Source of the DNA: Nitratireductor sp.
GTDB lineage: Bacteria; Pseudomonadota; Alphaproteobacteria; Rhizobiales; Rhizobiaceae
NCBI GenBank assembly: GCA_020637805.1
Contig: JACKJU010000003.1
Coordinates: 247,434-311,433, forward strand
Reading direction: 5' to 3'
Length of the DNA stretch: 64,000 bases
Shown: piece by piece, positions 56,249 to 64,000 of the stretch
Layout: each line of letters starts with the position of its first letter
Position numbering within the stretch: the stretch's first letter is position 1
The notes under the pieces: model-generated
The model's input: only the letters and a program-made list of their open reading frames with translations
Database searches by the model: none
Told to the model about the DNA's origin: nothing
Made by a program: the position numbers and the translations under genes

Positions 56249-58789
56249 CTATTGGACCTCTTCCAGCTTGTATTTGTAATCGGTTTCGCCAAGCGTCCTC
56301 AGTCCGAGGCGGAACATGACTGAACGCTCGTTCGTGGCACCTGTATAGCGGTCATCCGACTGCTGGAACGCCACGGAGAACGAAGTGCAGCTGTCGTCAT
56401 AGGCAAGTCCGATGCCGTAGGAATAGAGCTGGTCGTTGACGATGTCGTAGTTGGCCGATCCGAAGACGCGCCAGCGATCGTCCAGCTTCACGCTTGCCGC
56501 GCCGCGCAGTTCGTGCCGATCTTCCGATGCACCGTAACGCGGCTGCTCGTTGATGAAGACGTAATTGCCGGTAAAGGTCAGGTTCTCGTTGACGAACCTG
56601 GCACCCGCAACCGCACGGTTGACCTCGGCATTGTCCTTGTCGAAGCGGCCGGACGCACCAAGCGTCAGCCCGTCGCCCGTGTTCAGGTCCACCGACGCCA
56701 CGTAGTCGGAGACATCGCTCTCAAGCCCCGAGTCGAGACCGGCATTGACCAGGTCGCGCTGGGCGAACGAGTTCTTGCCCGCAAGATGATAGGACTGGCC
56801 GGCGGCCACGTTCAGGCTCGAGCCGTTGGCAAACGAGGCCGAATAGCGGAAGCCCACATTTGCCCGTGTGCCACCCTCGACACGGTCATAGCCGGAAAAC
56901 TTGTCGCGTTCGAAAAGGTTCGTCGTGTCGAAGACGAAGCTTTGCGCGTCCTCGTTGGGAAACTCGCCGATATGGGTCTCGTTCGGCCGGGCGATGATCT
57001 GCGCGATAGGTTCGAAGATCTGGCTCGTCATGCCGTCGTTGGCGATAAGCGGATAGCGGATCTCGAGCATCGCAGCAGGCATTCCGCGCAGCAGGCTCTT
57101 GTTCTCCCGCAGCGGATTGTACTCGGTATTGACGTTCGTCGTGTCCGTGAAGATCGCGTCGCCCCGGGCGCTCAGGGACGCGGTAACGACCGCCCCGCCG
57201 GTGATGGCAGAGGACTTCCATTCCGTTTCAATGCTGCCGCGCGTATAGTCGCCTGCGACACCGTGATGGCGTTCCATCGGCAGCAGGGAAGGCGTGGCGA
57301 TGACCGAATCCGGATTGCGGTAATTAGCGATATCGACCTGGCTGCGCTTCACATGGGTCAGGTTCATGTCGATGGATACCTGACCGCCCGCAATGTTGTC
57401 TTCCGAGACCACGTTGTAGTCCCATACCGGCAGGGCCTTGGCTTGCTGGTCCTGGCGAAGGTCGTGCTTGCCCGGTGTAAGGCTGGGATCAACGCGGGTC
57501 GGATCGTTGATGTCCAGCTGATCCTCGGTGTTGTCCTGGATCAGGAACTTCTGCGCCCGCAGGTCGAAATAGTTCTTCCCGTTCAGTCCGGTCAGATAGA
57601 TCTCGTTGGTAATTTCGCGGTTGGAGAAGCCGCGCTGGTCGTAGGTGCGGGCAAAGTTGCCGTCCGACTGGTAGAGTGCGCTCCAGCCGAATTTCCAGCG
57701 CGGATTGATGTGGAACTTGCCGGTCGTCATGACGGCGTAGCGGGTCGTGTTGTTCTCGTCGATCAGCGAACCCGCCGGAAGCTTGGTATCCTTGAAAGCT
57801 GCCGGGTCCTGCTGGTCGATACCGGCAAAGCGGATCGAATATTCGCCAAGTTCGGTGCGCTGGCGCCATTCGGCATGCCCCAGGAACCCCTGGTTCGCAT
57901 AGTATTTTCCACCGAGTGTCAGATCGTAACTGGGAGCCAGCGCCCAGAAGTAGGACAGTCCGGCGCGGAAACCGGTCTTGTCGTCAAAGCCTACATCCGG
58001 TTCAACGAAGCCGCTCTTGCGCTTGATCGTCGGATCGGCATGCGAGAAGTATTCGACATAGGCGATCGGCCTACCGAACAGCTCGAACGAGGCGTTCTCG
58101 TATTCGACCGTCTTCGTCTGCGTATTGACGATTACACGCTTGGCGCGGATCTGCCAGGCCGGCGGCTTGGACGGATCTTCCTTGCACGGCTCGCATGCCG
58201 TGTAGACACCATTGTTGAACACGGCGATCTCGCCATCGCGACGCTCCGCACTCTCGGCGAGAAAACGCGTGTTCTCCGGTGTTTCGACCCTGAGGGCGGA
58301 AACGAAACCATCCTGGAAATTGTCCGTGATGTCGATCTCTTCGGCGAAAATGCGGTTGCCCGATGGTTCGACGATTTCGACCGCGCCCGATGCCAGTACA
58401 CGGCCCGAGTTGCGGTTGTAGGTCACGCGTTCGGCGACGAGCGTGTACCCGTCATAGGCGATCTGCACATTGCCGACTGCGGCGACGGAATTGTTGGCCT
58501 GGTCATAGACCAGTTCGTCTGCTTCCAGCAGCATCTGCGCGTTCGGGTCTGTCTGGCCCTCACCGAACAGGGTGTCGCCGGAGACCTGCGCATTGGCACT
58601 GCCGGCAGGCAGCGCTGCACAGAGCACGGCGGCCAGCGGAAGCACAGCAATCGAGGCAAGGAGCAGGGAGCGAACGCGGCGAACGGGAGACAGAGTCGTG
58701 GCATCGGCAGCACGCGTCTCGCGACCGCCGTCAAGGCCCCCTGAAATCATGGAAGGCCGCTGCACCCCTTTGGTCCGGAGAAGGGTCAT
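56249..58789 (-). CDS. lptD: LPS-assembly outer-membrane protein LptD
   Basis: 846 aa. Inserts LPS into the outer leaflet. Signal-type segment near residues 40-68 (LLLASIAVLPLAAVLCAALPAG), OstA jellyroll (ADELVYDQANNSVAAVGNVQIAYDGYTLVAERVTYNRNSG broken here by region 85-125), CEPCKED Cys pair (about 195-200), then the beta-barrel to the end. ATG 58789 directly follows the lptG stop with AGGAGG eight bases upstream, which decides the start even though the signal peptide begins about 38 residues in. Confidence 0.93.
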   Translation of the reverse strand: MTLLRTKGVQRPSMISGGLDGGRETRAADATTLSPVRRVRSLLLASIAVLPLAAVLCAALPAGSANAQVSGDTLFGEGQTDPNAQMLLEADELVYDQANNSVAAVGNVQIAYDGYTLVAERVTYNRNSGRVLASGAVEIVEPSGNRIFAEEIDITDNFQDGFVSALRVETPENTRFLAESAERRDGEIAVFNNGVYTACEPCKEDPSKPPAWQIRAKRVIVNTQTKTVEYENASFELFGRPIAYVEYFSHADPTIKRKSGFVEPDVGFDDKTGFRAGLSYFWALAPSYDLTLGGKYYANQGFLGHAEWRQRTELGEYSIRFAGIDQQDPAAFKDTKLPAGSLIDENNTTRYAVMTTGKFHINPRWKFGWSALYQSDGNFARTYDQRGFSNREITNEIYLTGLNGKNYFDLRAQKFLIQDNTEDQLDINDPTRVDPSLTPGKHDLRQDQQAKALPVWDYNVVSEDNIAGGQVSIDMNLTHVKRSQVDIANYRNPDSVIATPSLLPMERHHGVAGDYTRGSIETEWKSSAITGGAVVTASLSARGDAIFTDTTNVNTEYNPLRENKSLLRGMPAAMLEIRYPLIANDGMTSQIFEPIAQIIARPNETHIGEFPNEDAQSFVFDTTNLFERDKFSGYDRVEGGTRANVGFRYSASFANGSSLNVAAGQSYHLAGKNSFAQRDLVNAGLDSGLESDVSDYVASVDLNTGDGLTLGASGRFDKDNAEVNRAVAGARFVNENLTFTGNYVFINEQPRYGASEDRHELRGAASVKLDDRWRVFGSANYDIVNDQLYSYGIGLAYDDSCTSFSVAFQQSDDRYTGATNERSVMFRLGLRTLGETDYKYKLEEVQ

Positions 58790-59884
58790 TCAACCGTCCT
58801 CCTGATGCAGAATGATGCTCATGCCGATCAAAATCGCTACAAATGCCGGAGACCACGCTGCCAAAAGCGGCGGCACGATTCCGTTACTCCCCAATGACGT
58901 CACAAACTGCGTGACTGCATAAAGCACGAACCCACCGACAATTCCACCCAAAATCATTTTTCCGGCGCCGCCAAATCGTGCGAACCTTAACGACACCGTC
59001 GCGGCAATCATGCTCATCGCAACCAGCAGGGCCGGAAGGGCTATCAGGCTGTAATATTTGACGATGAAGGGCAGGGCATTCAGGCCAGACTGGGCAGCGG
59101 AGCGGGCAGCGTTCTTCAGTTCCCAGAACGAAATCTCTTCCGGGTTGCCGCTGGAGCCGAGCAGGTATTCCTCACTGATACGCGTCGGTATGTCGAGGGT
59201 CTGCAATTTCTCCACGCGCTGGTCATTGTTCGTGCGTGCAACATCGAGCAGGTGCCAGTGATCGCCCTTGTATTCCGCTGACGCAGCCTCGATGCGCGTC
59301 AGCAGGCGGTCCTGCGAGTCGAAGCGGAATACCCGCACATTCGTGAGCAGTTTGCCCTCATCGCGGACGAGTTCCGAATGGATGACCGATGAGCCACCGT
59401 TTTCATCCGTCTGCCGGAGCCAGTAACCTGCCCGCTTGTCCGATGCGCGCAGGTTCTCTCCGAACATCTCGGCCTTGGTGTCGAGGCTGGTCTGGTACAT
59501 GCTGATCGCGAGCGGGTTGTAGATCATCGCCGCGAAAAGCCCGATGACGATGGATGTTCCGGCAATCGGCATCATGAATTGCCATGCCGAAATGCCAGCA
59601 GCCCTTGCCACCACCAGTTCCAGCTTCTGGTTGAGCTGGTAGAGCGTTGCGATTGCCGAGAAGAGGCAGGCAAACGGAAAAGCCTTCTCGATGAACCAGG
59701 GAGCGGTGTAGACCGAGGCCATGTAGACCTTGCCCATGGAGACATCCAGGCCGTCGGTCCGGCGAAGGTTCTCGATGAAATCGACCGTGACGATCAGGAA
59801 AAACAGCAGAAGCATCATCGCCACCAGCGATTTTACAAATCGCCAGGCAATGTAGCTTGCCAGTGTTTTGCCGATGAGTGTCAT
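58790..59884 (-). CDS. lptG: LPS export permease LptG (YjgP/YjgQ family)
   Basis: 364 aa with six membrane helices and a large periplasmic beta-jellyroll (about 130-265). Start LASYIAWRFVKSLVAMMLLLF and LYQLNQKLELVVARAAGIS are hallmarks. It normally pairs with LptF in the LptB2FG transporter. LptF is usually the gene just upstream in rhizobia; here that gene is absent. Directly abuts lptD. Confidence 0.92.
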   Translation of the reverse strand: MTLIGKTLASYIAWRFVKSLVAMMLLLFFLIVTVDFIENLRRTDGLDVSMGKVYMASVYTAPWFIEKAFPFACLFSAIATLYQLNQKLELVVARAAGISAWQFMMPIAGTSIVIGLFAAMIYNPLAISMYQTSLDTKAEMFGENLRASDKRAGYWLRQTDENGGSSVIHSELVRDEGKLLTNVRVFRFDSQDRLLTRIEAASAEYKGDHWHLLDVARTNNDQRVEKLQTLDIPTRISEEYLLGSSGNPEEISFWELKNAARSAAQSGLNALPFIVKYYSLIALPALLVAMSMIAATVSLRFARFGGAGKMILGGIVGGFVLYAVTQFVTSLGSNGIVPPLLAAWSPAFVAILIGMSIILHQEDG

Positions 59885-60339
59885 CTGTGGCTGGGTTTCC
59901 CGGTCATGGAGGCCAGTGGTGGGCGGTGGCGCAGGATCGCTTCCGTGATTGAAGCGCAGTGGTCATCCGCGTGGATTTCGGATGTCACGCATCCATTTGC
60001 CCCCACCATCCCTGCCGTGGTTATCGTTGTGTAAACTGATACCGTAGAATTGGCTAAAAATGGGCGAAAAAAGGCGGTTAACAGACGGTTAAGACGTTTC
60101 TTTCCCGGTGTTGCCGTCGTGTCACGGAATTGCCTGCAAATCCTGGGGATTCAGCGCCGAAGCGGTGGAAGGAAAACACTCCCGCGCCGCCCCTTGCCGC
60201 TTGGGCGCTTCGCCGCTACCTATTGAGGTTGAAATAACGCGTTTTTCGCCTGCAGATTCGCGTGCGCCTGGTTTTTCCGCTGGCGCATCGAATTCCAGTT
60301 CGAGATTTCCGTATTCGTTCGACACTTCAAGGAGAATTC
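59885..60339. other. Intergenic region lptG / pepA, where lptF is expected
   Basis: 455 bases between divergent lptG and pepA; too short for lptF (about 1.2 kb) and no membrane-type fragment can be read in any frame. A perfect CtrA-type site lies at 60078-60092. A 67-codon minus frame at 60122-60325 has no ribosome site and I do not accept it. Confidence 0.6.
60078..60092. promoter_or_regulatory. Full CtrA consensus site TTAA-N7-TTAA
   Basis: TTAA, seven bases, TTAA, perfect to the alphaproteobacterial CtrA consensus, in the region between lptG (194 bases from its ATG) and pepA (247 from its ATG). It may link envelope genes to the cell cycle. Confidence 0.45.
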
Positions 60340-61821
60340 ATGACTTCCCCCCTATCGATCCGCTTTGCCAAATCCGTCCCCGGCGAAAAAGGCGCGCTTG
60401 TCCTGCTCGTGTCGGAAGGCGGAGAATTGCCGCCGGCAGCCGGAAAGGTGAATGAAAGCGGGCGCGTCGGAAAGGCGATGAAGGTGGCCGACTTCACAGG
60501 CAAGACAGGCCAGACCGTTGACCTGATCGCGCCCGACGGCGACTGGGACCGGGTCGTGATCGTGGGCATCGGGGACATTGCCGATGCAGGCGAGGATCAC
60601 TGGATGAAGATTGGCGGCAAGATTTTCGCAGCCTGCAAGGGCAGTGAAACGGTGACCGTGGAAACTGAAATTGCGGGCAAGGACGAAATTCCGGCAGACG
60701 GACTTGCCGCAATCGCGGGTGGCGCAAAGCTGCGGGCCTACTCCTTCGACACCTACAAGACGAAGAAAAAGGACAACGGCAAGAAGGGCGTCAAGATGAC
60801 GTTCGTGGCCCCCGCCAGCACGGCGCTTCGCAATGCTTGGAAAGACATGGACGGCGTTACCGACGGCGTGTACTTCGCGCGCGACCTCGTCAACGAGCCG
60901 GCGAACATTCTCGGTCCGGTCGAATTCGCCAAGAAGGCTTCGGAACTGGAAAAGCTTGGCTGCGAAGTTGAAATTCTCGATGAGAAAAAGCTCAAGTCAT
61001 TGAAAATGGGCGCTCTTCTGGGTGTTGCTCAGGGGTCTGTCAGGCCCGCACGTGTCGCGGTCATTCAATGGAACGGCGGCAAGGCAAAGGACAGCCCGGT
61101 AGCCTTTGTCGGCAAGGGCGTTGTCTTCGACACCGGCGGGATTTCCATCAAGCCCGCAGCAGGCATGGAAGACATGAAAGGCGACATGGGTGGCGCGGCC
61201 GCGGTTTGCGGAGTCATGCATGCGCTTGCAGCCAGGAAGGCGAAGGTCAATGCGGTGGGCGTGATCGGGCTGGTTGAAAACATGCCCGACGGAAACGCGC
61301 AGCGCCCCGGCGATATCGTGACTTCCATGTCGGGTCAGACCATCGAGGTGCTGAATACCGATGCGGAAGGCCGCCTCGTGCTGGCAGACTGCCTGTGGTA
61401 CACCGAGGACCGTTTCAAGCCGAAATTCATGATCAACCTCGCCACGCTTACCGGCGCGATCATCGTTGCGCTCGGCAATCACCATGCTGGCCTTTTCTCC
61501 AACGATGATGATCTTTCTGAAGGCCTCACCAAGGCCGGCCTCGCGACCTGGGAGCGGGTCTGGCGCATGCCGCTGGACAAGGAATACGACAAGTTGATCG
61601 ATTCCAAGAACGCCGACATGAAGAACATCGGTGGCCGCTGGGCTGGCTCGATTACGGCCGGCCAGTTCCTGCAGCGCTTCGTTCGCGACGTGCCCTGGGC
61701 ACATCTCGACGTCGCTGGAACCGCCATGGGCTCACCGAAGAACGAGTACAGCCAGTCCTGGGCTTCGGGCTTCGGCGTCCGTCTTCTCAATCGCCTCGTT
61801 GCCGACAGCTACGAGAAATAG
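60340..61821 (+). CDS. pepA: Leucyl aminopeptidase (M17)
   Basis: 493 aa. Zinc-site motif NTDAEGRLVLADCLW, GKGVVFDTGGISIKP and DMKGDMGGAAAV. Removes N-terminal residues from peptides in the cytoplasm. AAGGAG precedes the ATG at 60340. Leads a pepA-holC-methyltransferase operon. Confidence 0.96.
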   Translation: MTSPLSIRFAKSVPGEKGALVLLVSEGGELPPAAGKVNESGRVGKAMKVADFTGKTGQTVDLIAPDGDWDRVVIVGIGDIADAGEDHWMKIGGKIFAACKGSETVTVETEIAGKDEIPADGLAAIAGGAKLRAYSFDTYKTKKKDNGKKGVKMTFVAPASTALRNAWKDMDGVTDGVYFARDLVNEPANILGPVEFAKKASELEKLGCEVEILDEKKLKSLKMGALLGVAQGSVRPARVAVIQWNGGKAKDSPVAFVGKGVVFDTGGISIKPAAGMEDMKGDMGGAAAVCGVMHALAARKAKVNAVGVIGLVENMPDGNAQRPGDIVTSMSGQTIEVLNTDAEGRLVLADCLWYTEDRFKPKFMINLATLTGAIIVALGNHHAGLFSNDDDLSEGLTKAGLATWERVWRMPLDKEYDKLIDSKNADMKNIGGRWAGSITAGQFLQRFVRDVPWAHLDVAGTAMGSPKNEYSQSWASGFGVRLLNRLVADSYEK

Positions 61822-61838
61822 GCCCCGATCCAAACGCC

Positions 61839-62288
61839 ATGACCGAGATTCTGTTCTACCATCTCACCGAGCGAACGCTGGAACAGGTTCTGCCGGGCCT
61901 GCTGGAGAAATCGCTGGAGCGGGGTTGGCGCGCGGTGGTGCAGGCCGGATCGGACGAGCGGGTGGAGGCACTGGACACGCATTTGTGGGTGTGGCGCGAG
62001 GAATCCTTTCTCGCCCACTCCGCCCAGCGCGACGGAATGGAGGCGCATCAGCCCGTCTGGCTCACCACGGATGGCGACAATCCCAACGGTGCGAAAATAC
62101 GCTTTCTTGTCGATGGCGCCATGCCGCCGGACCTGAGCGGTTATGACCGCGCCGTCTATCTGTTCGACGGGCATGACAATGCCTCTGTCGAGCATGCCAG
62201 AGCGCGCTGGAAGGCCGAAAAATCGGCCGGACACGAAGTTACCTACTGGCAGCAAAAGCCGAATGGCGGATGGGAAAAGAAGGCGTGA
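61839..62288 (+). CDS. holC: DNA polymerase III chi subunit
   Basis: 149 aa. EILFYHLTERTLEQVLPGLLEKSLERGWRA broken at about residue 20 into strand and helix, plus LDTHLWVWREESFLAHS, are chi features. Links the clamp loader to SSB. Follows pepA by 17 bases. Confidence 0.93.
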   Translation: MTEILFYHLTERTLEQVLPGLLEKSLERGWRAVVQAGSDERVEALDTHLWVWREESFLAHSAQRDGMEAHQPVWLTTDGDNPNGAKIRFLVDGAMPPDLSGYDRAVYLFDGHDNASVEHARARWKAEKSAGHEVTYWQQKPNGGWEKKA

Positions 62289-62983
62289 GTGGCGCAGACA
62301 AGGAGCGTCGTGCAGCGCTGAAGGAAGAGATCGAAGCAATCGAAAACAAGGCGGGTTCATCGAGTGGCCGCTATGCCTTTTTTGACGCTGTGTATGAGGA
62401 AGCGAGCGGTGACGAGGCCCGTGTGCCTTGGGCAGACCTGGAACCGAAAGCGGAACTGCTTCAATGGCTTGCGGAAAATCCGGCGCGACCGGACCAGCGT
62501 GCGATCGATGTCGGCTGCGGCTTGGGCGACAATGCCGAGGCGCTGGCTTCGGCGGGCTACGATACGGTTGCCTTCGACTACTCTGAAAAGGCGGTCAACT
62601 GGGCAAGGAAGCGCTTCCCGGATACTGCTGTCTCCTATCACGCTGCCGACCTCTTCGACTTGCCGCCGGACTGGGTTGGCGGATTTGACCTCGTGAACGA
62701 GTGCTTCACGCTGCAGGCATTGCCGCCCGACATGCTTGAGCGGACGGCTGCTGCTGTCGCAAGCCTGGTCAAGCCTGGTGGCACGCTGCTGATCTATTCC
62801 CGCTATGAGCCGGGCGGGCGGCCAAACGGACCGCCATGGCCACTGCCGGAAGAGCGACTGAACATGTTCGAGGCCATGGGCTTCGACAAGAAGGAAGATC
62901 GCCGTTTCGAGCTTTTCCGCCAGGACGGCAGCACCATGCTTCACGCCTTCATGGTCTGGCGGCGGCGCACGGCAGATGCCTGA
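62285..62983 (+). CDS. Class I SAM-dependent methyltransferase
   Basis: 232 aa from a GTG that overlaps the holC stop (GTGA); an ATG at 62270 inside holC is the alternative. The N-terminal 30 residues are helical. SAM site AIDVGCGLGDNAEALASAGYD, then FDLVNECFTLQALPPD and KPGGTLLIYSRYEP. Substrate unknown; a thiopurine-methyltransferase-like or type-11 small-molecule enzyme. Confidence 0.85.
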   Translation: MSGADKERRAALKEEIEAIENKAGSSSGRYAFFDAVYEEASGDEARVPWADLEPKAELLQWLAENPARPDQRAIDVGCGLGDNAEALASAGYDTVAFDYSEKAVNWARKRFPDTAVSYHAADLFDLPPDWVGGFDLVNECFTLQALPPDMLERTAAAVASLVKPGGTLLIYSRYEPGGRPNGPPWPLPEERLNMFEAMGFDKKEDRRFELFRQDGSTMLHAFMVWRRRTADA

Positions 62984-63009
62984 ACCGGTGGAATTGAGCA
63001 GGTGACGAC

Positions 63010-63666
63010 ATGAGAACCTCCATTCGGCTGATCGCTGTTCTTCTGATGCTCGCGGGTGCCGGTCTCGTTTTCCTGTGGCCTGAGTACCAGAAGGGGACCA
63101 CGGGCGACGAGGTGGCGCGCGTTCGGGTTTTCGAACGCAAGCTCGGCGGCTGGAAGGATGGCTGGCTACCCGCCAGGGTGCAGTTGAACGAGAGTTACAA
63201 TCCGGTTCGAATTCGCCTGGAGGGTGAGTTCGTCAATGGTCTGGATGAAACGACCCGCGATCTCCTCGATACCCGCTACCGCCTGCTGCCATTTCAGGTC
63301 AGCCTTGTTGGTCCCGAAGGTCCGGTCCTGTCAGGTCCTGTACAAGTCGATTCAGGCGTCTCGCCTGGCGAAAACATCAACTTCACGCGCAAGTTCCGCT
63401 ACTTCGTCCCGGATATCGGGATCGTTGCTTCCGGGGAGCATGCGTTCAACCTGTCCCTCGATGTGGACCGGGATCTGGGCCTGGCTTGGGTGGATGCCGT
63501 GTTCATTGCCCATGCACGGCCGGTGGACAACACGCTTCGAGAGCCCGGTATCGCCCTCATCGGGATTGGAGCCATGATCTTCCTGCTCTCGACATTCCTT
63601 CGCGGCAGGCGCGGCTCGAAGCAGAAACCTGCAAAGAAACCCCGGCGCTGGGGGCGCAACGGGTAG
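63010..63666 (+). CDS. Membrane-anchored protein of unknown function
   Basis: 218 aa. N-terminal helix (LIAVLLMLAGAGLVFLW), a periplasmic domain of about 140 residues that reads as beta-rich (VQLNESYNPVRIRLEGEF, GPVQVDSGVSPGENINF), a second helix near 180-200 (IALIGIGAMIFLLSTFL) and a very basic tail (GRRGSKQKPAKKPRRWG). No family recognised. Lies 26 bases past the methyltransferase and may belong to that operon. Confidence 0.65.
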   Translation: MRTSIRLIAVLLMLAGAGLVFLWPEYQKGTTGDEVARVRVFERKLGGWKDGWLPARVQLNESYNPVRIRLEGEFVNGLDETTRDLLDTRYRLLPFQVSLVGPEGPVLSGPVQVDSGVSPGENINFTRKFRYFVPDIGIVASGEHAFNLSLDVDRDLGLAWVDAVFIAHARPVDNTLREPGIALIGIGAMIFLLSTFLRGRRGSKQKPAKKPRRWGRNG

Positions 63667-63829
63667 GGCCGCAAGGTGCGAAATCGATCAGGAAATACCA
63701 AATATTACAGTTTGTTAAGAATATATAAGCAATATTAAATATTAGTAACTTTGATATTGGTCAACTGTTTTGCGGCCAACACTTCCTACCTTGTCTCCAT
63801 CGAAGATCGAAACCGAAGGAGATAACAAG
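63667..63829 (+). promoter_or_regulatory. AT-rich upstream region of the secreted-protein gene
   Basis: 163 bases; 63695-63765 is strongly AT-rich (runs such as AATATTAAATATTAG) in a GC-rich genome. It probably contains the promoter, perhaps also sites for a nucleoid protein. I cannot fix -35/-10 elements with confidence. Confidence 0.4.
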
Positions 63830-64000
63830 ATGACGATCGTTTCCAAACTTGCAGCAGGTTTTGCTGTTCTTGGCCTTGCAGCCGGCATTGCGGCATTGCC
63901 CGCCAGCGCCTCACCGCGCGGCAATGGCGATTGCGCCATGCAGCAGAATGCGCAGGGCTATGGCAACCAGCACAATGGCAAACGCTGGAACAATGAGCGT
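63830..64000 (+). CDS. Small secreted protein, 3' end cut by window edge
   Basis: 57 codons visible. AAGGAG lies nine bases before the ATG. Signal peptide (SKLAAGFAVLGLAAGIAALPASA, region 4-26) with cleavage at ASA|SPRG. The mature part is rich in Gln, Asn and Gly (DCAMQQNAQGYGNQHNGKRW) with one Cys so far. Function unknown. Confidence 0.7.
   Translation, partial: MTIVSKLAAGFAVLGLAAGIAALPASASPRGNGDCAMQQNAQGYGNQHNGKRWNNER

Noticed and set aside
56513..58744. 743-codon plus-strand ORF
   Set aside because: Antisense of lptD; long antisense frames are expected in GC-rich DNA.
60122..60325. 67-codon minus ORF in the lptG-pepA gap, considered as an lptF remnant
   Set aside because: Hydrophilic, no membrane helix, GTG start without ribosome site; it does not resemble YjgP/YjgQ.

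Overview
The window is chromosomal DNA of an alphaproteobacterium of the order Hyphomicrobiales (Rhizobiales), most like the Rhizobiaceae/Phyllobacteriaceae. The evidence is gene content and order: dnaB-rplI-DUF2232-rpsR-rpsF, fabD-fabG-acpP-fabF-mltG-yicC-gmk and ksgA-pdxA-surA-lptD-lptG-pepA-holC are arranged as in rhizobia. A TIGR02301 protein lies beside a Nudix gene, a NadQ-type regulator is present, and the chemoreceptor ends in a rhizobial-type tail. Base composition is GC-rich, with tight overlapping operons (many ATGA/GTGA junctions). I cannot name a genus. No rRNA, tRNA, CRISPR array, transposase or phage gene was seen.

Layout. 1-6 kb (mostly minus strand): a partial MscS channel, an overlapping ygfZ/HD-hydrolase/nadQ operon, small secreted or unknown proteins, a Nudix hydrolase. 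6-14 kb: SRAP protein, LysE exporter, a minus-strand small-ORF locus and a candidate structured sRNA, then cysS with tandem GFA enzymes and two tiny membrane proteins, then citramalate synthase (preceded by a broken duplicate of its own start), RarD and a LOG protein. 14-21 kb: a large LysM protein, an ArsR regulator coupled to an Atm1-type ABC exporter behind two matching palindromes, hemerythrin, and psd-pssA. 21-29 kb (minus): a PadR-controlled RND efflux system, an acyl-CoA/ACP synthetase and an SDR. 29-33 kb (minus): purF, cvpA, radA.

33-37 kb holds genes of unknown or accessory type: a membrane protein, a YitT protein, and a small exported protein coupled to an unusual multi-pass chemoreceptor. 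37-42.5 kb (minus) returns to the core: alr, dnaB, rplI, DUF2232, rpsR, rpsF. 43-44.6 kb holds an alpha/beta hydrolase and a LuxI-type acyl-homoserine-lactone synthase with no luxR in view. They sit between the ribosomal cluster and the fatty-acid genes fabD, fabG, acpP and fabF (44.9-49.8 kb), which would make the acyl-ACP a LuxI enzyme uses. 50-53 kb: mltG, yicC, gmk. 53-60 kb (minus): ksgA, pdxA, a SurA-like protein with a lipobox, lptD and lptG; lptF is not where I expect it. 60-64 kb: pepA, holC, a methyltransferase, a membrane protein and the start of a small secreted protein behind an AT-rich promoter region.

Most of the window is housekeeping: envelope biogenesis (lptDG, surA, mltG, alr, psd/pssA, fab genes), translation and replication. 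The parts most worth checking are the luxI/fab arrangement, the arsR-atm1 operators, the 8-kb sRNA and small-ORF locus, the cimA 5' duplication, the missing lptF, and the small protein/chemoreceptor pair.
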